NCBI GenBank assembly: GCA_902780505.1
Contig: CACZFN010000004.1
Location: 24,884-88,883, forward strand
DNA length: 64,000 bases
From: an uncultured Ruminococcus sp.
Lineage (GTDB): Bacteria; Bacillota; Clostridia; Oscillospirales; Ruminococcaceae
Direction: 5' to 3'
Below, in pieces: positions 8,830 to 18,581 of the stretch. A program made the translations under genes and the position numbers. Each line of letters starts with the position of its first letter. Position 1 is the first letter of the stretch. The notes under the pieces are model-generated. The model did not search any database, was not told the origin of the DNA, and was given only the letters and a program-made list of their open reading frames with translations.

Positions 8830-11652
8830 TTACAATAGTTTTTTCAGATAGCTGCCTGTATAGGACTGCTCACATCTGCTTATATCCTCAGGCGTACCCG
8901 CGCATACGACAGTTCCGCCGCCGCTTCCGCCCTCGGGGCCTAAGTCGATTATATGGTCACATACCTTTATCACATCAAGGTTATGCTCGATTATAAGCAC
9001 TGTATTACCGCCGTCTGCAAGCTTTTGAAGCACATCAATAAGCTTATGGACATCAGCCGTATGCAGACCTGTTGTGGGTTCGTCAAGAATATATATAGTC
9101 TTTCCTGTTGACCTTTTTGAAAGCTCTGTTGCAAGCTTTACCCTCTGTGCTTCACCGCCGGAAAGCGTTGTGGCCGGCTGACCTATCTTTATATAGCCAA
9201 GCCCGACTTCATAGAGCGTTTCAAGCTTTCTTCTTATCTTCGGGTGGTTTGAAAAGAACTCTACACCCTCCTCAACTGTCATTTCAAGCACATCATAGAT
9301 GCTTTTGCCCTTATACTTTATATCAAGTGTTTCCCTGTTATACCGCTGCCCCTTGCAGACCTCACACGGCACATAAACATCAGGTAAAAAATGCATCTCT
9401 ATCTTGATGATACCGTCGCCCTCACAGGCTTCACATCTGCCGCCTTTGACATTGAACGAAAAACGCCCGCTGCCGTAGCCTTTCATTTTAGCGTCATTTG
9501 TCTGAGCAAACAGTTCCCTTATATCCGAGAACACACCCGTATATGTCGCAGGGTTTGAGCGCGGTGTCCTGCCTATCGGTGACTGGTCTATACATATGAC
9601 CTTATCAAGATTTTCAGCACCCTTTATTTCCTTGAAAGCGCCCGAACGTATCCTTGCGCGGTTTAATCTGCACGCAAGTTCTTTATAGATTATCTCGTTT
9701 ACAAGTGATGACTTGCCTGAACCCGAAACGCCTGTAACACAAGTCATTGTACCAAGCGGCACCTTTACTGTTATATCCTTCAGGTTATTCTGTGCCGCCC
9801 CCTTGACTGTAAGGAACTTACCATTGCCCTTTCTGCGCTTATCGGGGACGGGTATCCTGCGTTTTCCGCTCAAATACTGCCCTGTCATGGATTTTTCGCA
9901 CGCCTTTATATCGTCGATAGTTCCCTGACAAACTATCTCCCCACCGTGAACGCCTGCACCGGGGCCGACATCTACAATATAATCGGCGGCATACATAGTA
10001 TCCTCGTCATGCTCTACCACGATAAGGGTATTTCCGAGGTCACGCAGGCGTTTAAGTGTCGCAATAAGCTTATCGTTATCACGCTGATGCAGACCTATAG
10101 AGGGTTCATCAAGTATATACAGTACCCCCATAAGGTAAGAGCCTATCTGTGTCGCAAGTCTTATACGCTGACTTTCGCCGCCCGACAGAGTTCCGCTTGA
10201 ACGTGAAAGCGTAAGATATTCAAGCCCTACGTTTTTAAGGAAACCGAGGCGTTCTTTTATCTCCTTGATTATACGTTCACCTATAAGCTTATCTCTGTCG
10301 GATATCTTTATGTTTTCAAAGAAATCAAACGCTTCTGTGACCGAAAGCCTTGTAAGTTCGGCAATATTCAGACCTCCCACCGTAACACAGAGCGATTCCT
10401 TTTTGAGCCTGTCACCATGACAATGCGGGCAAACCTCGTCAGACATATAGTTTTCTATCTCCGCCTTTGAATACTCACTGGCGGTTTCCCTGTATCTTCT
10501 TTCAAGGTTGTTGATTATCCCCTCAAACTCCGCAGTGAACTGTCCGCTGAAATAGCCGCTTTCCCTTGTCATCTTCAGCTTCTGCCCCTGTGTGCCGTAC
10601 AGGAATATATCAAGTGCGTCCTTTTCCATATCCTTGACGGGTATATCAAGTGAAACACCGTAGGTTTCAGATATAGCGTTAAAATACATCATAGCTATCG
10701 AATTATCATCAAGGCTGTTCCAGCCGCTTGCTTTTATAGCACCCTCACGGATAGAAAGGTTCCTGTTAGGTATTATAAGTTCGGGATCAAGCTTCTTGAA
10801 CACACCAAGCCCTGTACAATGCTCACAGGCACCGAACGGGTTATTGAAAGAAAACATTCTCGGCGTAAGCTCGTCAATAGAGATGTTATGCTCAGGGCAG
10901 GCGTAATTGAGCGAAAAATGCATTTCCTCGCCGTCTATAACATCAACTGTAAGCAGGCCGTCAGTAAGCGAAGTAACTATCTCACAGCTGTCTGCTATAC
11001 GTGATTCTATCCCCTCTTTGACAACAAGTCTGTCAACTACTATATCAATATTATGCTTCTGGTTTTTATTAAGCTTTATAGTTTCGGAAAGGTCATAGTT
11101 TATCCCGTCGATACGCACCCTGACATAACCTGATTTTCTTGCCTGATCAAGCTCTTTTACGTACTCGCCTTTTCTTCCCCTTACAATTGGTGCTAAAAGC
11201 TGCAGCTTTGTGCCCGCAGGAAGCTCCATAAGCTTGTCGACTATCTGGTCGATCGTCTGCTGACTTATCTCACGGCCGCAGACGGGGCAGTGCGGCACGC
11301 CTATCCTTGCGTACAAAAGGCGCAGATAATCATATATCTCCGTAACAGTGCCAACTGTGGACCGCGGGTTTTTTGACGTTGTTTTCTGGTCTATAGATAT
11401 TGCAGGAGAAAGCCCTGATATCGAATCGACATCAGGCTTTTCCATCTGACCGAGAAACATTCTCGCATAGCTTGAAAGCGATTCCATATATCTTCTCTGC
11501 CCGTCGGCATATATCGTATCAAAGGCAAGTGAGGATTTACCCGAACCCGAAAGCCCCGTAAATACGATAAGCTTATCCCTCGGGATCGTAAGGTCAACAT
11601 TTTTCAGGTTATGTTCCCTTGCGCCTTTGATAACAATTTCGGTATTCTGCAT
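8830..11652 (-). CDS. uvrA: Excinuclease ABC subunit A
   Basis: Damage-recognition ATPase of nucleotide excision repair, working with UvrB. The 940 residues match the family. Two ABC modules are visible: Walker [10 protein letters not shown] near residue 33 and GVSGSGKSS near residue 640, with two ABC signatures ([12 protein letters not shown] and [12 protein letters not shown]). Zinc-binding cysteine pairs occur at CPVCG, CPHC and CEAC...CEVC. The ATG overlaps the uvrB stop by one base (TAATG), so the two subunits are translationally coupled. Confidence 0.98.
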   Translation of the reverse strand: MQNTEIVIKGAREHNLKNVDLTIPRDKLIVFTGLSGSGKSSLAFDTIYADGQRRYMESLSSYARMFLGQMEKPDVDSISGLSPAISIDQKTTSKNPRSTVGTVTEIYDYLRLLYARIGVPHCPVCGREISQQTIDQIVDKLMELPAGTKLQLLAPIVRGRKGEYVKELDQARKSGYVRVRIDGINYDLSETIKLNKNQKHNIDIVVDRLVVKEGIESRIADSCEIVTSLTDGLLTVDVIDGEEMHFSLNYACPEHNISIDELTPRMFSFNNPFGACEHCTGLGVFKKLDPELIIPNRNLSIREGAIKASGWNSLDDNSIAMMYFNAISETYGVSLDIPVKDMEKDALDIFLYGTQGQKLKMTRESGYFSGQFTAEFEGIINNLERRYRETASEYSKAEIENYMSDEVCPHCHGDRLKKESLCVTVGGLNIAELTRLSVTEAFDFFENIKISDRDKLIGERIIKEIKERLGFLKNVGLEYLTLSRSSGTLSGGESQRIRLATQIGSYLMGVLYILDEPSIGLHQRDNDKLIATLKRLRDLGNTLIVVEHDEDTMYAADYIVDVGPGAGVHGGEIVCQGTIDDIKACEKSMTGQYLSGKRRIPVPDKRRKGNGKFLTVKGAAQNNLKDITVKVPLGTMTCVTGVSGSGKSSLVNEIIYKELACRLNRARIRSGAFKEIKGAENLDKVICIDQSPIGRTPRSNPATYTGVFSDIRELFAQTNDAKMKGYGSGRFSFNVKGGRCEACEGDGIIKIEMHFLPDVYVPCEVCKGQRYNRETLDIKYKGKSIYDVLEMTVEEGVEFFSNHPKIRRKLETLYEVGLGYIKIGQPATTLSGGEAQRVKLATELSKRSTGKTIYILDEPTTGLHTADVHKLIDVLQKLADGGNTVLIIEHNLDVIKVCDHIIDLGPEGGSGGGTVVCAGTPEDISRCEQSYTGSYLKKLL

Positions 11653-13619
11653 TATTTTTCCCCCTTGAGCTGTGCTATCTTGTCACGCAGGAATGCGGCG
11701 TGTTCAAATTCAAGCAGTTTTGCCGCTTCTTTCATCTGTTTTGTAAGCTTGTCTATCAAAGCCTGCTGTTCACGCTTTGACATCTTAGTCTTCTGCCTTG
11801 CAGAGTATTCCACTTCTTCCTTAGTGGAGATCTCTATTACATCTCTTATATCCTTGACTATTGTTTTGGGCGTTATACCGTGATCCTTATTGTATTTTTC
11901 CTGTATCTCGCGCCTTCTTGCGGTTTCGGTGATAGCAGCTTCCATTGACCTTGTAACGGTATCGGCATACATTATGACCTCGCCGCCTGCATTTCTTGCG
12001 GCACGCCCTATCGTCTGAATGAGCGAGCTTTCCGATCTTAAAAAGCCTTCCTTATCCGCATCAAGTATAGCCACAAGCGAAACTTCGGGCAAGTCAAGTC
12101 CCTCACGCAGAAGGTTTATTCCGACAAGCACATCAAATTCACCGAGTCTGAGATCCCTTATTATCTCCATACGCTCGATAGTATCAATATCGTGGTGCAT
12201 ATATCTTACTTTTACGTCCATGCTTTTCAGATATGCAGTAAGATCCTCTGCCATTTTCTTGGTGAGAGTCGTAACGAGCACACGTTCGTTTTTTTCAGTA
12301 CGTTTATTTACCTCACTTAACAAGTCATCTATCTGCCCCTCGGTAGGCTTGACCGTTATAAGCGGATCAAGCAGACCTGTCGGCCTGATAAGCTGTTCGA
12401 CTATCTGCGCCGAACGTTCCTTTTCAAACGGCCCGGGGGTTGCAGAAACAAACACTGCCTGCCCTATATGGCTGTAGAATTCATCAAAGGTCAGCGGCCT
12501 GTTATCAAGCGCGGAGGGCAGTCTGAAGCCGTAATTGACAAGCGTTTCCTTTCTTGCTCTGTCACCTGCATACATACCCCTCACCTGAGGGAGTGATACA
12601 TGGGATTCGTCAACCATTAGCAGAAAATCATCCGGCAGGTGGTCAAGCAGGGTATACGGGACAGCCCCCGGCTCACGCCTTGCAAGCACCCTCGAATAAT
12701 TCTCTATTCCAGAGCAGAACCCGACTTCTTCGAGCATTTCGATATCGTAGTTGGTGCGCTGTTCTATCCTCTGCGCTTCTATAAGCATATCCCGGTCTTT
12801 GAAATACTTTATACGCTGATCAAGTTCCTGCCTTATCTCCTCGATAGCCTCACGCATTTTATCCTTTCCTACGATATAGTGCGATGCGGGGAATATGACC
12901 GTATGCGAAAGGAAGCTGAGCACTTCACCGGTTATAACGTTTATCTCGCATATCCTGTCTACTTCATCGCCGAAAAACTCGACTCTTATAGCCGTATCCG
13001 TAGAAGCAGCGGGATATATCTCCACAACATCACCGCGTACACGGAATTTATTCCTCACAAAATTCACATCATTGCGTTCGTACTGTATACCTACAAGTTC
13101 GGCTATAAGCTGTTCACGGGATTTTTCCTGCCCCTTGCGGATCGACACGCACATAGAGCGATACTCCTCGGGATCACCGAGAGAGTATATACAGGAAACA
13201 GATGCAACTATTATAACATCACGGCGTTCATACAAAGCAGAAGTCGCCGAATGGCGGAGTTTATCTATCTCATCGTTTACAGAGCTGTCCTTTTCGATAT
13301 AAACGTCCTTGCTCGGGACATATGCTTCGGGCTGGTAATAATCGTAGTAGGAAACGAAATACTCAACAGCGTTTTCAGGGAAAAACTCCTTGAATTCAGA
13401 GCAAAGCTGGGCGGCAAGTATCTTATTATGGGCAAGCACAAGTGTCGGGCGGTTGACACGTTCGATAACGTTAGCCATTGTAAAGGTCTTGCCTGAACCT
13501 GTAACACCCAGGAGTGTCTGCTCTTTCATACCGCTTTGTATGCCCTTTACGAGCTTATCCACCGCTTCGGGCTGGTCACCCGAAAGCTTATAATCGGAAA
13601 CGAGCTTGAATCTGTCCAC
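11652..13619 (-). CDS. uvrB: Excinuclease ABC subunit B
   Basis: Helicase-like damage-verification subunit of nucleotide excision repair. The 655 residues carry Walker A GVTGSGKT (38-45), the DNA-clamping beta-hairpin [12 protein letters not shown] (91-102), helicase motifs DESH and GRAARN, and a C-terminal UVR domain (about the last 40 residues) for UvrC contact. The start is GTG at 13619 after GGGGAAG. It is transcribed from a SigA promoter at 13664-13692 with a LexA-like box near the start site. Confidence 0.98.
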   Translation of the reverse strand: MDRFKLVSDYKLSGDQPEAVDKLVKGIQSGMKEQTLLGVTGSGKTFTMANVIERVNRPTLVLAHNKILAAQLCSEFKEFFPENAVEYFVSYYDYYQPEAYVPSKDVYIEKDSSVNDEIDKLRHSATSALYERRDVIIVASVSCIYSLGDPEEYRSMCVSIRKGQEKSREQLIAELVGIQYERNDVNFVRNKFRVRGDVVEIYPAASTDTAIRVEFFGDEVDRICEINVITGEVLSFLSHTVIFPASHYIVGKDKMREAIEEIRQELDQRIKYFKDRDMLIEAQRIEQRTNYDIEMLEEVGFCSGIENYSRVLARREPGAVPYTLLDHLPDDFLLMVDESHVSLPQVRGMYAGDRARKETLVNYGFRLPSALDNRPLTFDEFYSHIGQAVFVSATPGPFEKERSAQIVEQLIRPTGLLDPLITVKPTEGQIDDLLSEVNKRTEKNERVLVTTLTKKMAEDLTAYLKSMDVKVRYMHHDIDTIERMEIIRDLRLGEFDVLVGINLLREGLDLPEVSLVAILDADKEGFLRSESSLIQTIGRAARNAGGEVIMYADTVTRSMEAAITETARRREIQEKYNKDHGITPKTIVKDIRDVIEISTKEEVEYSARQKTKMSKREQQALIDKLTKQMKEAAKLLEFEHAAFLRDKIAQLKGEK

Positions 13620-13647
13620 TAAGAACTTCCCCTTTCAGCAAATAATA

Positions 13648-13659
13648 GAACAATCGTTT
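13648..13659 (-). promoter_or_regulatory. Possible LexA (SOS) box of uvrBA
   Basis: GAAC-AATC-GTTT fits the clostridial/bacillar LexA pattern GAACN4GTTY. It sits just downstream of the uvrB -10 hexamer, over the expected transcription start, where a repressor would block initiation. uvrBA is a classic SOS operon. Confidence 0.5.
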
Positions 13660-13663
13660 TTAC

Positions 13664-13692
13664 ATTATACCATATTTATTTTTAAATGTAAA
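13664..13692 (-). promoter_or_regulatory. SigA promoter of uvrBA
   Basis: Minus strand TTTACA (13692-13687), 17-base spacer, TATAAT (13669-13664). Confidence 0.8.
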
Positions 13693-13723
13693 GGGTTTTT
13701 TATGAACAGAAATATAAGTCTGT

Positions 13724-13752
13724 TTGACTGAAAGGGAAAGATATGGTATAAT
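13724..13752 (+). promoter_or_regulatory. SigA promoter of the GNAT-GNAT-RluA unit
   Basis: TTGACT (13724-13729), 17-base spacer, TATAAT (13747-13752). The open frame extends upstream through this promoter from a TTG inside the -35, which argues that the protein starts at the later ATG (13781). Confidence 0.85.
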
Positions 13753-13780
13753 TAGAAAAAAGATATACGGGAGTAAAAAT

Positions 13781-14239
13781 ATGGAAAAGAAAGTATTATT
13801 TAAAGAGCTTGATGAAAGCAGTCTGCCAATGGCAACAAGGCTTTACAAAGAGGCATTCGGCGGTGAGCCGTGGAACGATGACTGGAGCGATGAAGAGCAG
13901 CTGCTATGCTACATAAGGGATATAGCCTGCGGCTTTAATGCGCTTAATTTCGGGCTTTTTATCGACGGGGAGCTTACTGCGGTGTCGATAGGCAGTATCA
14001 GGCATTGGTGGGAAGGAACAAATTACAACATTGAGGAATTCTTTGTTTCCCCCGAGATGCAGGGGCAGGGCTTGGAAACAAGCTTTATGAAGATGATAGA
14101 AAACAACATAAAAAAGCGCGGACTTAGCGGAATATTCCTGCAAACAGACAGCGACAAGCCCTCATACGGTTTTTACAAGAAAAACGGCTTTAATGAGCTG
14201 AGCGCTCATGTAAGCTTTTACAAAAGCGTAAAGGAATGA
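13781..14239 (+). CDS. GNAT family N-acetyltransferase
   Basis: A 152-residue GCN5-related acetyltransferase. The acetyl-CoA-binding strand-loop is EEFFVSPEMQGQGLETSFM (degenerate Q/RxxGxG/A as QGQGLE) and the C-terminal YGFYKKNGF motif is typical. ATG at 13781 follows GGGAG by 7 bases; a longer reading would begin inside the promoter. Acceptor substrate cannot be told from sequence. First gene of a three-gene plus-strand unit. Confidence 0.88.
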   Translation: MEKKVLFKELDESSLPMATRLYKEAFGGEPWNDDWSDEEQLLCYIRDIACGFNALNFGLFIDGELTAVSIGSIRHWWEGTNYNIEEFFVSPEMQGQGLETSFMKMIENNIKKRGLSGIFLQTDSDKPSYGFYKKNGFNELSAHVSFYKSVKE

Positions 14240-14246
14240 CAGCAGA

Positions 14247-14696
14247 ATGAACCAAAGCATAAGACACGCGACAGCCGCTGACGCATCAAGGATAGCGGAA
14301 ATAATCATCACAAACTACAGAGTGAACTTTTACCCGTTCTTTAAAAATGACGAGTATTATTTTAAGGAGCTGAATGTCGTTGATATGGCAAAGGAATATG
14401 CAAGCGGCGAAAAGGCACTTAAAAACTGCTTTGTCTATGATGACGGGGTAATAAAAGGGATCATAAGGATAAATGGAAAAGAGATAGAAAAGCTGTTTAT
14501 TGAGCCGCAGTTTCAATCAAACGGGATAGGGGCGCAGCTTTTGGAATTTGCGGTCAGGGAAAGAAAGGCAAATTGGCTGTGGGTGCTTGAATACAACAAA
14601 CGAGGTATAGCCTTTTATGAAAGAAACGGCTTTAAGCTGACGGGCGAAAAAATGACAGAGGACGGCTGGGTGCCGCTGCTAAAAATGGAGTGCTGA
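14247..14696 (+). CDS. GNAT family N-acetyltransferase
   Basis: A 149-residue acetyltransferase with the full motif IEKLFIEPQFQSNGIGAQLL (QSNGIG pyrophosphate loop) and the C-terminal AFYERNGFKLTGEK motif. It is only weakly similar to the preceding GNAT protein, so this is not a recent duplication. It starts 7 bases after the upstream stop and its own stop is followed almost at once by the RluA-like start. Substrate unknown. Confidence 0.88.
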   Translation: MNQSIRHATAADASRIAEIIITNYRVNFYPFFKNDEYYFKELNVVDMAKEYASGEKALKNCFVYDDGVIKGIIRINGKEIEKLFIEPQFQSNGIGAQLLEFAVRERKANWLWVLEYNKRGIAFYERNGFKLTGEKMTEDGWVPLLKMEC

Positions 14697-14701
14697 AAAA
14701 G

Positions 14702-15664
14702 ATGAAAGAATTCAGGATAAACAAAAACGACGCAGGGCAAAGGGTTGACAAGTTTATAACAAAAGCTGTGCCGGCCCTGCCGAAAAATCTCATTTACAAA
14801 TACATTCGCTTAAAAAGGATAAAGCTCAACGGCAAAAGGTGCGAGATATCAGCAAAACTTAACGAGGGCGATATCATGCAGTTATACATAAACGACGAAT
14901 TCTTTGATAATGCAGACAGCAAAACAGCCTTTTTAAGTGCACCTGCAAAGATAGATATAGTTTACGAGGACGAGAACATTATCCTTGCAGACAAGAAGAC
15001 AGGGCTTGTGGTACACGAGGACGAAAGCGGCAGCGCGGATACACTTATAAACAGAATAACCCATTATCTTTATAATAAAGGCGAATACTCCCCCGAAGCC
15101 GAGCACAGCTTTGCACCTGCATTATGCAACAGGATAGACAGAAATACCGGCGGGATAGTTATATGCGCCAAAAACGCCGAAGCGTTAAGGGTGATGAGTC
15201 AGAAAATAAAGGACAGGGAACTGCACAAAAAATACCTTTGCGTTACCGTAGGCATACCAGAAGCAAAGCAGGCTGAGCTTAAAGCATATATGATAAAGGA
15301 CGAAAAAACAAAGAAGGTAACGGTTTTTGACTCCCCCGCCGAAGGCACAAAGACAATGATAACAAAATACCGTGTACTGGCCGAAAACAAACAGCTTGAC
15401 ATCGCACTGCTCGAAGTTGACCTTATAACAGGGCGAACCCACCAGATAAGGGCGCATATGGCACATATCGGCTATCCGCTTTTAGGCGACGGCAAATACG
15501 GCTCAAACAGGGTGAACAGGCAATTCGGCGTAAAAACACAGGCGCTTTATTCCTATTATCTGAAGTTTGATTTCAAGACTGAAAGCGGAAGCCTCGCCTG
15601 CCTTGACAAAAAGGAATTCATCGTAAAAGATATATGGTTTAAGGATAAATATTTTGATATTTAG
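14702..15664 (+). CDS. RluA family 23S rRNA/tRNA pseudouridine synthase
   Basis: Isomerises uridine to pseudouridine in structured RNA. The 320-residue protein has an N-terminal S4 RNA-binding domain (about residues 10-60, DKFITKAVPALPKNLIYKYI) and the RluA catalytic domain with the active-site aspartate in NRIDRNTGG (D146) and the C-terminal GRTHQIRAHMAHIGYPLLGD motif. ATG at 14702 follows GGAG by 11 bases; a GTG at 14690 would overlap the upstream gene. RluC/RluD/YlyB target specificity cannot be assigned. Confidence 0.92.
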   Translation: MKEFRINKNDAGQRVDKFITKAVPALPKNLIYKYIRLKRIKLNGKRCEISAKLNEGDIMQLYINDEFFDNADSKTAFLSAPAKIDIVYEDENIILADKKTGLVVHEDESGSADTLINRITHYLYNKGEYSPEAEHSFAPALCNRIDRNTGGIVICAKNAEALRVMSQKIKDRELHKKYLCVTVGIPEAKQAELKAYMIKDEKTKKVTVFDSPAEGTKTMITKYRVLAENKQLDIALLEVDLITGRTHQIRAHMAHIGYPLLGDGKYGSNRVNRQFGVKTQALYSYYLKFDFKTESGSLACLDKKEFIVKDIWFKDKYFDI

Positions 15665-15736
15665 AAATATGGTCATATACTTGACACGCCACGATCATGA
15701 CTGCAAATAATGCTAATGCATTCAGCACTTTGCCAT

Positions 15737-15778
15737 AGCCCCCTCCCTTTCGTAAGAGGAGGTGCTGGGGGTGGGGTT
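15737..15778. repeat. Dispersed GC-rich palindromic repeat, copy 1
   Basis: A CCCCCTCCC...GGAGG palindrome followed by GGGGGTGGGGTTGT. A related element lies in inverted orientation at about 55489-55540 (CCCCACCCCC...CCCCTCCCC-GA-GGGGAGGGG). Both are accompanied by a GTCGGCTGCGC palindrome (15809 and 55489), so they look like members of one intergenic repeat family. Confidence 0.65.
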
Positions 15779-15809
15779 GTCCACTATATACAATGCATGG
15801 TTATTGTGT

Positions 15810-15857
15810 CGGCTGCGCAGACCTGTGCCCGTCCGGGCAAGCGGCGCAGCCGTTTTT
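15810..15857 (+). terminator. Rho-independent terminator of the GNAT-RluA unit
   Basis: CGGCTGCGC (15810-15818) pairs with GCGCAGCCG (15844-15852) with an inner GCCCG-TCC-GGGC stem, followed by TTTTT. Its stem is built from the GTCGGCTGCGC part of the dispersed repeat. Confidence 0.75.
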
Positions 15858-16076
15858 ATAACAAGTGCGCAAAGCGCAATCCCCGGTCGTTCATTGTTAT
15901 CGTTCATTAAAATAGCTTCTGTTATACTCAGCAGCAATATAAAAGAGAATAGAAACTTAGAAAAAACTGTCAAATAACGGCCGTCAAATAGCATAAAAAC
16001 GAGATAATTTATTTGTTAAGAATAAACAAAAAATGTGACATTTTAATAATATTTATGTCGTTTTGAATAATTTCTA

Positions 16077-16105
16077 TTGTTTTTTTTAAGAAAATGTGAT
16101 ATAAT
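16077..16105 (+). promoter_or_regulatory. SigA promoter of the PHP phosphoesterase gene
   Basis: TTGTTT (16077-16082), 17-base spacer, TATAAT (16100-16105), in an AT-rich stretch. Confidence 0.7.
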
Positions 16106-16181
16106 TATTCGTGATATTTTTTGAGATCAGGAAATAATATCAAACATATATATAATACAAAGCTGAAAGGGGCTATTTAAA

Positions 16182-17054
16182 ATGGCAGGAGATCTGCATT
16201 GTCACACAACACTTTCCGACGGTTCTCTCGGTATTGAAGAAGTCATAGCGCAGGCTAAAAGAGTAGGGCTTGACTATCTTGCTATAACAGACCATGATAC
16301 ACTTTCATCATCAAACAGGGCTAAGATACTTGCTGAAAGGTACAATATCAGCGTTATACCCGCAGTTGAACTCTCTGCGTGGGACAAGACAAGGAACAAC
16401 AAGGTCCATATCCTTTGCTATGCACCGCAGAAGCCTGACAGATTAGAAGGCCTATGCCTTAAATGCTGCCAGATAAGAAAGGAATGTGCAAAGGAAATGC
16501 TTGCAAAGGTAATGGATATATATCCCATTACCGAGGATATGGTATACAAGTATGCCAAAAGCTCAAAAAGCCTTTACAAATCCCACATAATGCGTGCGCT
16601 TGTAAATTACGGCTATGCTACGGAATTCTACGGGCCGGTAAACGACAGCCTGTTCAAATACCCTGACGGCAAATGTCTTGTTCAGCGTGAATACCCTGAT
16701 GTCAATTTCGTTATAGACCTTATCCATTCGGCAAAGGGCGTGGCTGTATTGGCACACCCGTATCATTTCGGCAATATCGAACTGCTTGAAGAACTTGTCA
16801 GGGCAGGCAAGCTTGACGGGATAGAGGTGAACCACCACTCGGCAAATGAGGAAGAAAGGGCTTATCTCAGAAAGATATGTCAGGAAAATGACCTTATAAT
16901 GACAGGCGGTTCGGACTTCCACGGGCTTTATAATGACAGGGTGACATACATCGGGAGTAATGTATGTGATGACGAAAACATCGAAAAGCTCAAAAAGCTT
17001 ATTCATATAAATTCACAAAAAGCTAACAATAAAGCTGTTAAATCTGACGAATAA
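16182..17054 (+). CDS. PHP domain phosphoesterase (RNase AM / YciV-like)
   Basis: Metal-dependent PHP-fold phosphoesterase of 290 residues. The metal-ligand motifs are DLHCHTTLSDG (from residue 4), ITDHDT, PAVELSA, VLAHPYH, GIEVNHH and GGSDFHG, in the order seen in YciV/TrpH proteins, which act on 3',5'-nucleoside bisphosphates and short RNA ends. Assignment to that activity is by family only. ATG follows AAAGGGG. A second promoter follows before the malic enzyme gene. Confidence 0.9.
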   Translation: MAGDLHCHTTLSDGSLGIEEVIAQAKRVGLDYLAITDHDTLSSSNRAKILAERYNISVIPAVELSAWDKTRNNKVHILCYAPQKPDRLEGLCLKCCQIRKECAKEMLAKVMDIYPITEDMVYKYAKSSKSLYKSHIMRALVNYGYATEFYGPVNDSLFKYPDGKCLVQREYPDVNFVIDLIHSAKGVAVLAHPYHFGNIELLEELVRAGKLDGIEVNHHSANEEERAYLRKICQENDLIMTGGSDFHGLYNDRVTYIGSNVCDDENIEKLKKLIHINSQKANNKAVKSDE

Positions 17055-17066
17055 AAGTGGTATAAT
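17038..17066 (+). promoter_or_regulatory. Possible promoter of the malic enzyme gene
   Basis: TATAAT at 17061-17066 with only a weak -35 (TTAAAT, 17038-17043) overlapping the end of the PHP gene. Confidence 0.4.
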
Positions 17067-17104
17067 ATATTGGTAAAAATTATACCGAAAGGAAGTATAT
17101 TTTA

Positions 17105-18277
17105 ATGGATATTATGCAGCAAGCCCTTAAAAAGCATGAAGAATGGCAGGGCAAGATAGAAGTCATATCACGTACACGCATAAATGACAGGGAAACCCTT
17201 TCACTTGCATACACCCCCGGGGTTGCAAAGCCCTGCCTTGAAATACAGGAAAAGCCTGAACTTTCATATGTTTACACAAGGCGTTCAAACCTTGTGGCTG
17301 TTATAACAGACGGCTCGGCTGTGCTCGGCCTCGGAAACATCGGCGGGCTTGCAGGAATGCCTGTAATGGAGGGTAAATGTGCACTTTTCAAGGAGTTTGC
17401 AGATGTTGATGCCTTCCCGCTGTGCATTAAGAGCAATGACGTTGACGAGATAGTGAGAACTATCGAGCTTTTATCCGACAGCTTCGGGGGGATAAACCTT
17501 GAAGATATATCTGCACCAAGGTGCTTTGAAATAGAAAAGCGCCTTAAAGAAAAGCTTGATATACCGGTTTTCCATGATGACCAGCATGGTACTGCGGTTG
17601 TAGTTACTGCTGCTATGATCAATGCCTGCAAGTTTGCAGGAAAGAAGATGGAAGATCTGACTATAGTTATAAACGGCGCAGGCGCGGCCGGTATAGCTAT
17701 ATGCAAAATGCTGCTCGCTATGAATGTAAAGGAAATAATCATGTGCGGCAGTCAGGGCATAATCTGCGAGGGTGAAAAGCAGAAATATGACACACACGTT
17801 GAAATATCAAAAATAACAAACAGGCAGAAGAAAACAGGCAAGCTTGCAGATGCACTCAAAGGTGCAGATGTTTTTGTGGGTGTTTCAAAGCCGGGACTTG
17901 TTACAAAAGAAATGGTCGAAAGCATGAACGAGAAGCCTTTCATCTTTGCCATGGCTAACCCCACACCTGAAATAATGCCCGACGAAGCTAAAGCAGGCGG
18001 CGCTTATGTTATAGGCACAGGAAGATCCGACTTCCCGAACCAGATAAACAATGTGGTCTGCTTCCCCGGTATCTTCAAGGGGGCACTTAGTGTAAGGGCA
18101 ACGGAGATAAACGAAGCTATGAAGATCGCTGCTGCACACGCAATTGCAGGGTGTGTAAGTGATGATAGGCTGAGCGCTGAATATATACTGCCTGATGCAT
18201 TTGATAAATCTATCGCTTTGGCGGTTTCAAAGGCTGTTGCACAGGCAGCAAGGGATACAGGCGTAGCAAGGATATAA
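17105..18277 (+). CDS. NAD(P)-dependent malic enzyme (oxaloacetate-decarboxylating)
   Basis: Converts malate to pyruvate and CO2 with reduction of NAD(P). The 390 residues are the short bacterial form. Motifs seen: SLAYTPGVAKPCLEI, ITDGSAVLGLGNIGGLAGMPVM, the divalent-metal site VFHDDQHGTAVV, the Rossmann loop NGAGAAG (about 188-194) and FAMANPTPEI. The start is ATG at 17105 after AAAGGAAG. Cofactor preference is not determinable by eye. The TSCPD gene follows after 13 bases. Confidence 0.95.
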   Translation: MDIMQQALKKHEEWQGKIEVISRTRINDRETLSLAYTPGVAKPCLEIQEKPELSYVYTRRSNLVAVITDGSAVLGLGNIGGLAGMPVMEGKCALFKEFADVDAFPLCIKSNDVDEIVRTIELLSDSFGGINLEDISAPRCFEIEKRLKEKLDIPVFHDDQHGTAVVVTAAMINACKFAGKKMEDLTIVINGAGAAGIAICKMLLAMNVKEIIMCGSQGIICEGEKQKYDTHVEISKITNRQKKTGKLADALKGADVFVGVSKPGLVTKEMVESMNEKPFIFAMANPTPEIMPDEAKAGGAYVIGTGRSDFPNQINNVVCFPGIFKGALSVRATEINEAMKIAAAHAIAGCVSDDRLSAEYILPDAFDKSIALAVSKAVAQAARDTGVARI

Positions 18278-18290
18278 CGGAGTGATGTAA

Positions 18291-18548
18291 ATGGCAAAAT
18301 TCCAGTATTTACCCCACGGTGTATGTTCAAGAATGATAGACATTGATTTAAGCGACGACGGTATAATAAACGAAGTACGCTTTACGGGCGGCTGCAACGG
18401 CAATACAAGCGGGATATCACAGCTTGTAAAGGGAATGTATGCCGAGGACGTTATCGAAAAGCTCAAAGACGTTAAGTGCGGAATGAAAGGGACATCATGC
18501 CCTGCACAGCTTGCACTTGCACTTGAACAGGCTCTTGAGGAGATCTGA
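18291..18548 (+). CDS. Small TSCPD domain protein (TIGR03905-type)
   Basis: An 85-residue protein with four conserved cysteines in HGVCSR, GGCNGN and KCGMKGTSCPAQL. The last stretch is the TSCPD signature, also found at the C-terminus of class II ribonucleotide reductases, where it is thought to bind metal or nucleic acid. Stand-alone versions are common in Clostridia and uncharacterised. It lies 13 bases after the malic enzyme gene and 33 before the CpsB-like gene, probably in one transcript. Confidence 0.82.
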   Translation: MAKFQYLPHGVCSRMIDIDLSDDGIINEVRFTGGCNGNTSGISQLVKGMYAEDVIEKLKDVKCGMKGTSCPAQLALALEQALEEI

Positions 18549-18581
18549 CACAGAGCGCAGAAATAGAAAGGCTAAAACAAA

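Larger units (their letters stand above)
15665..16076. other. Non-coding spacer with repeat and terminator
   Basis: Apart from the palindromic repeat at 15737-15778 and the terminator at 15810-15857 I see no gene. Short open frames here lack ribosome binding sites and consist partly of repeat sequence. The last ~150 bases are very AT-rich and lead into the promoter of the PHP gene. Confidence 0.6.

Noticed and set aside
12639-13496. 285-codon plus-strand open frame antisense to uvrB
   Set aside because: Lies wholly inside uvrB on the other strand, has no ribosome binding site and an implausible amino-acid make-up; a shadow frame.
13724-13780. 19-codon upstream extension of the first GNAT protein
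   Set aside because: Its TTG start lies in the -35 box of the promoter; the ATG at 13781 has the ribosome binding site.
15710-15994. Small open frames on both strands in the spacer
   Set aside because: They read through the repeat and terminator hairpin and lack ribosome binding sites.
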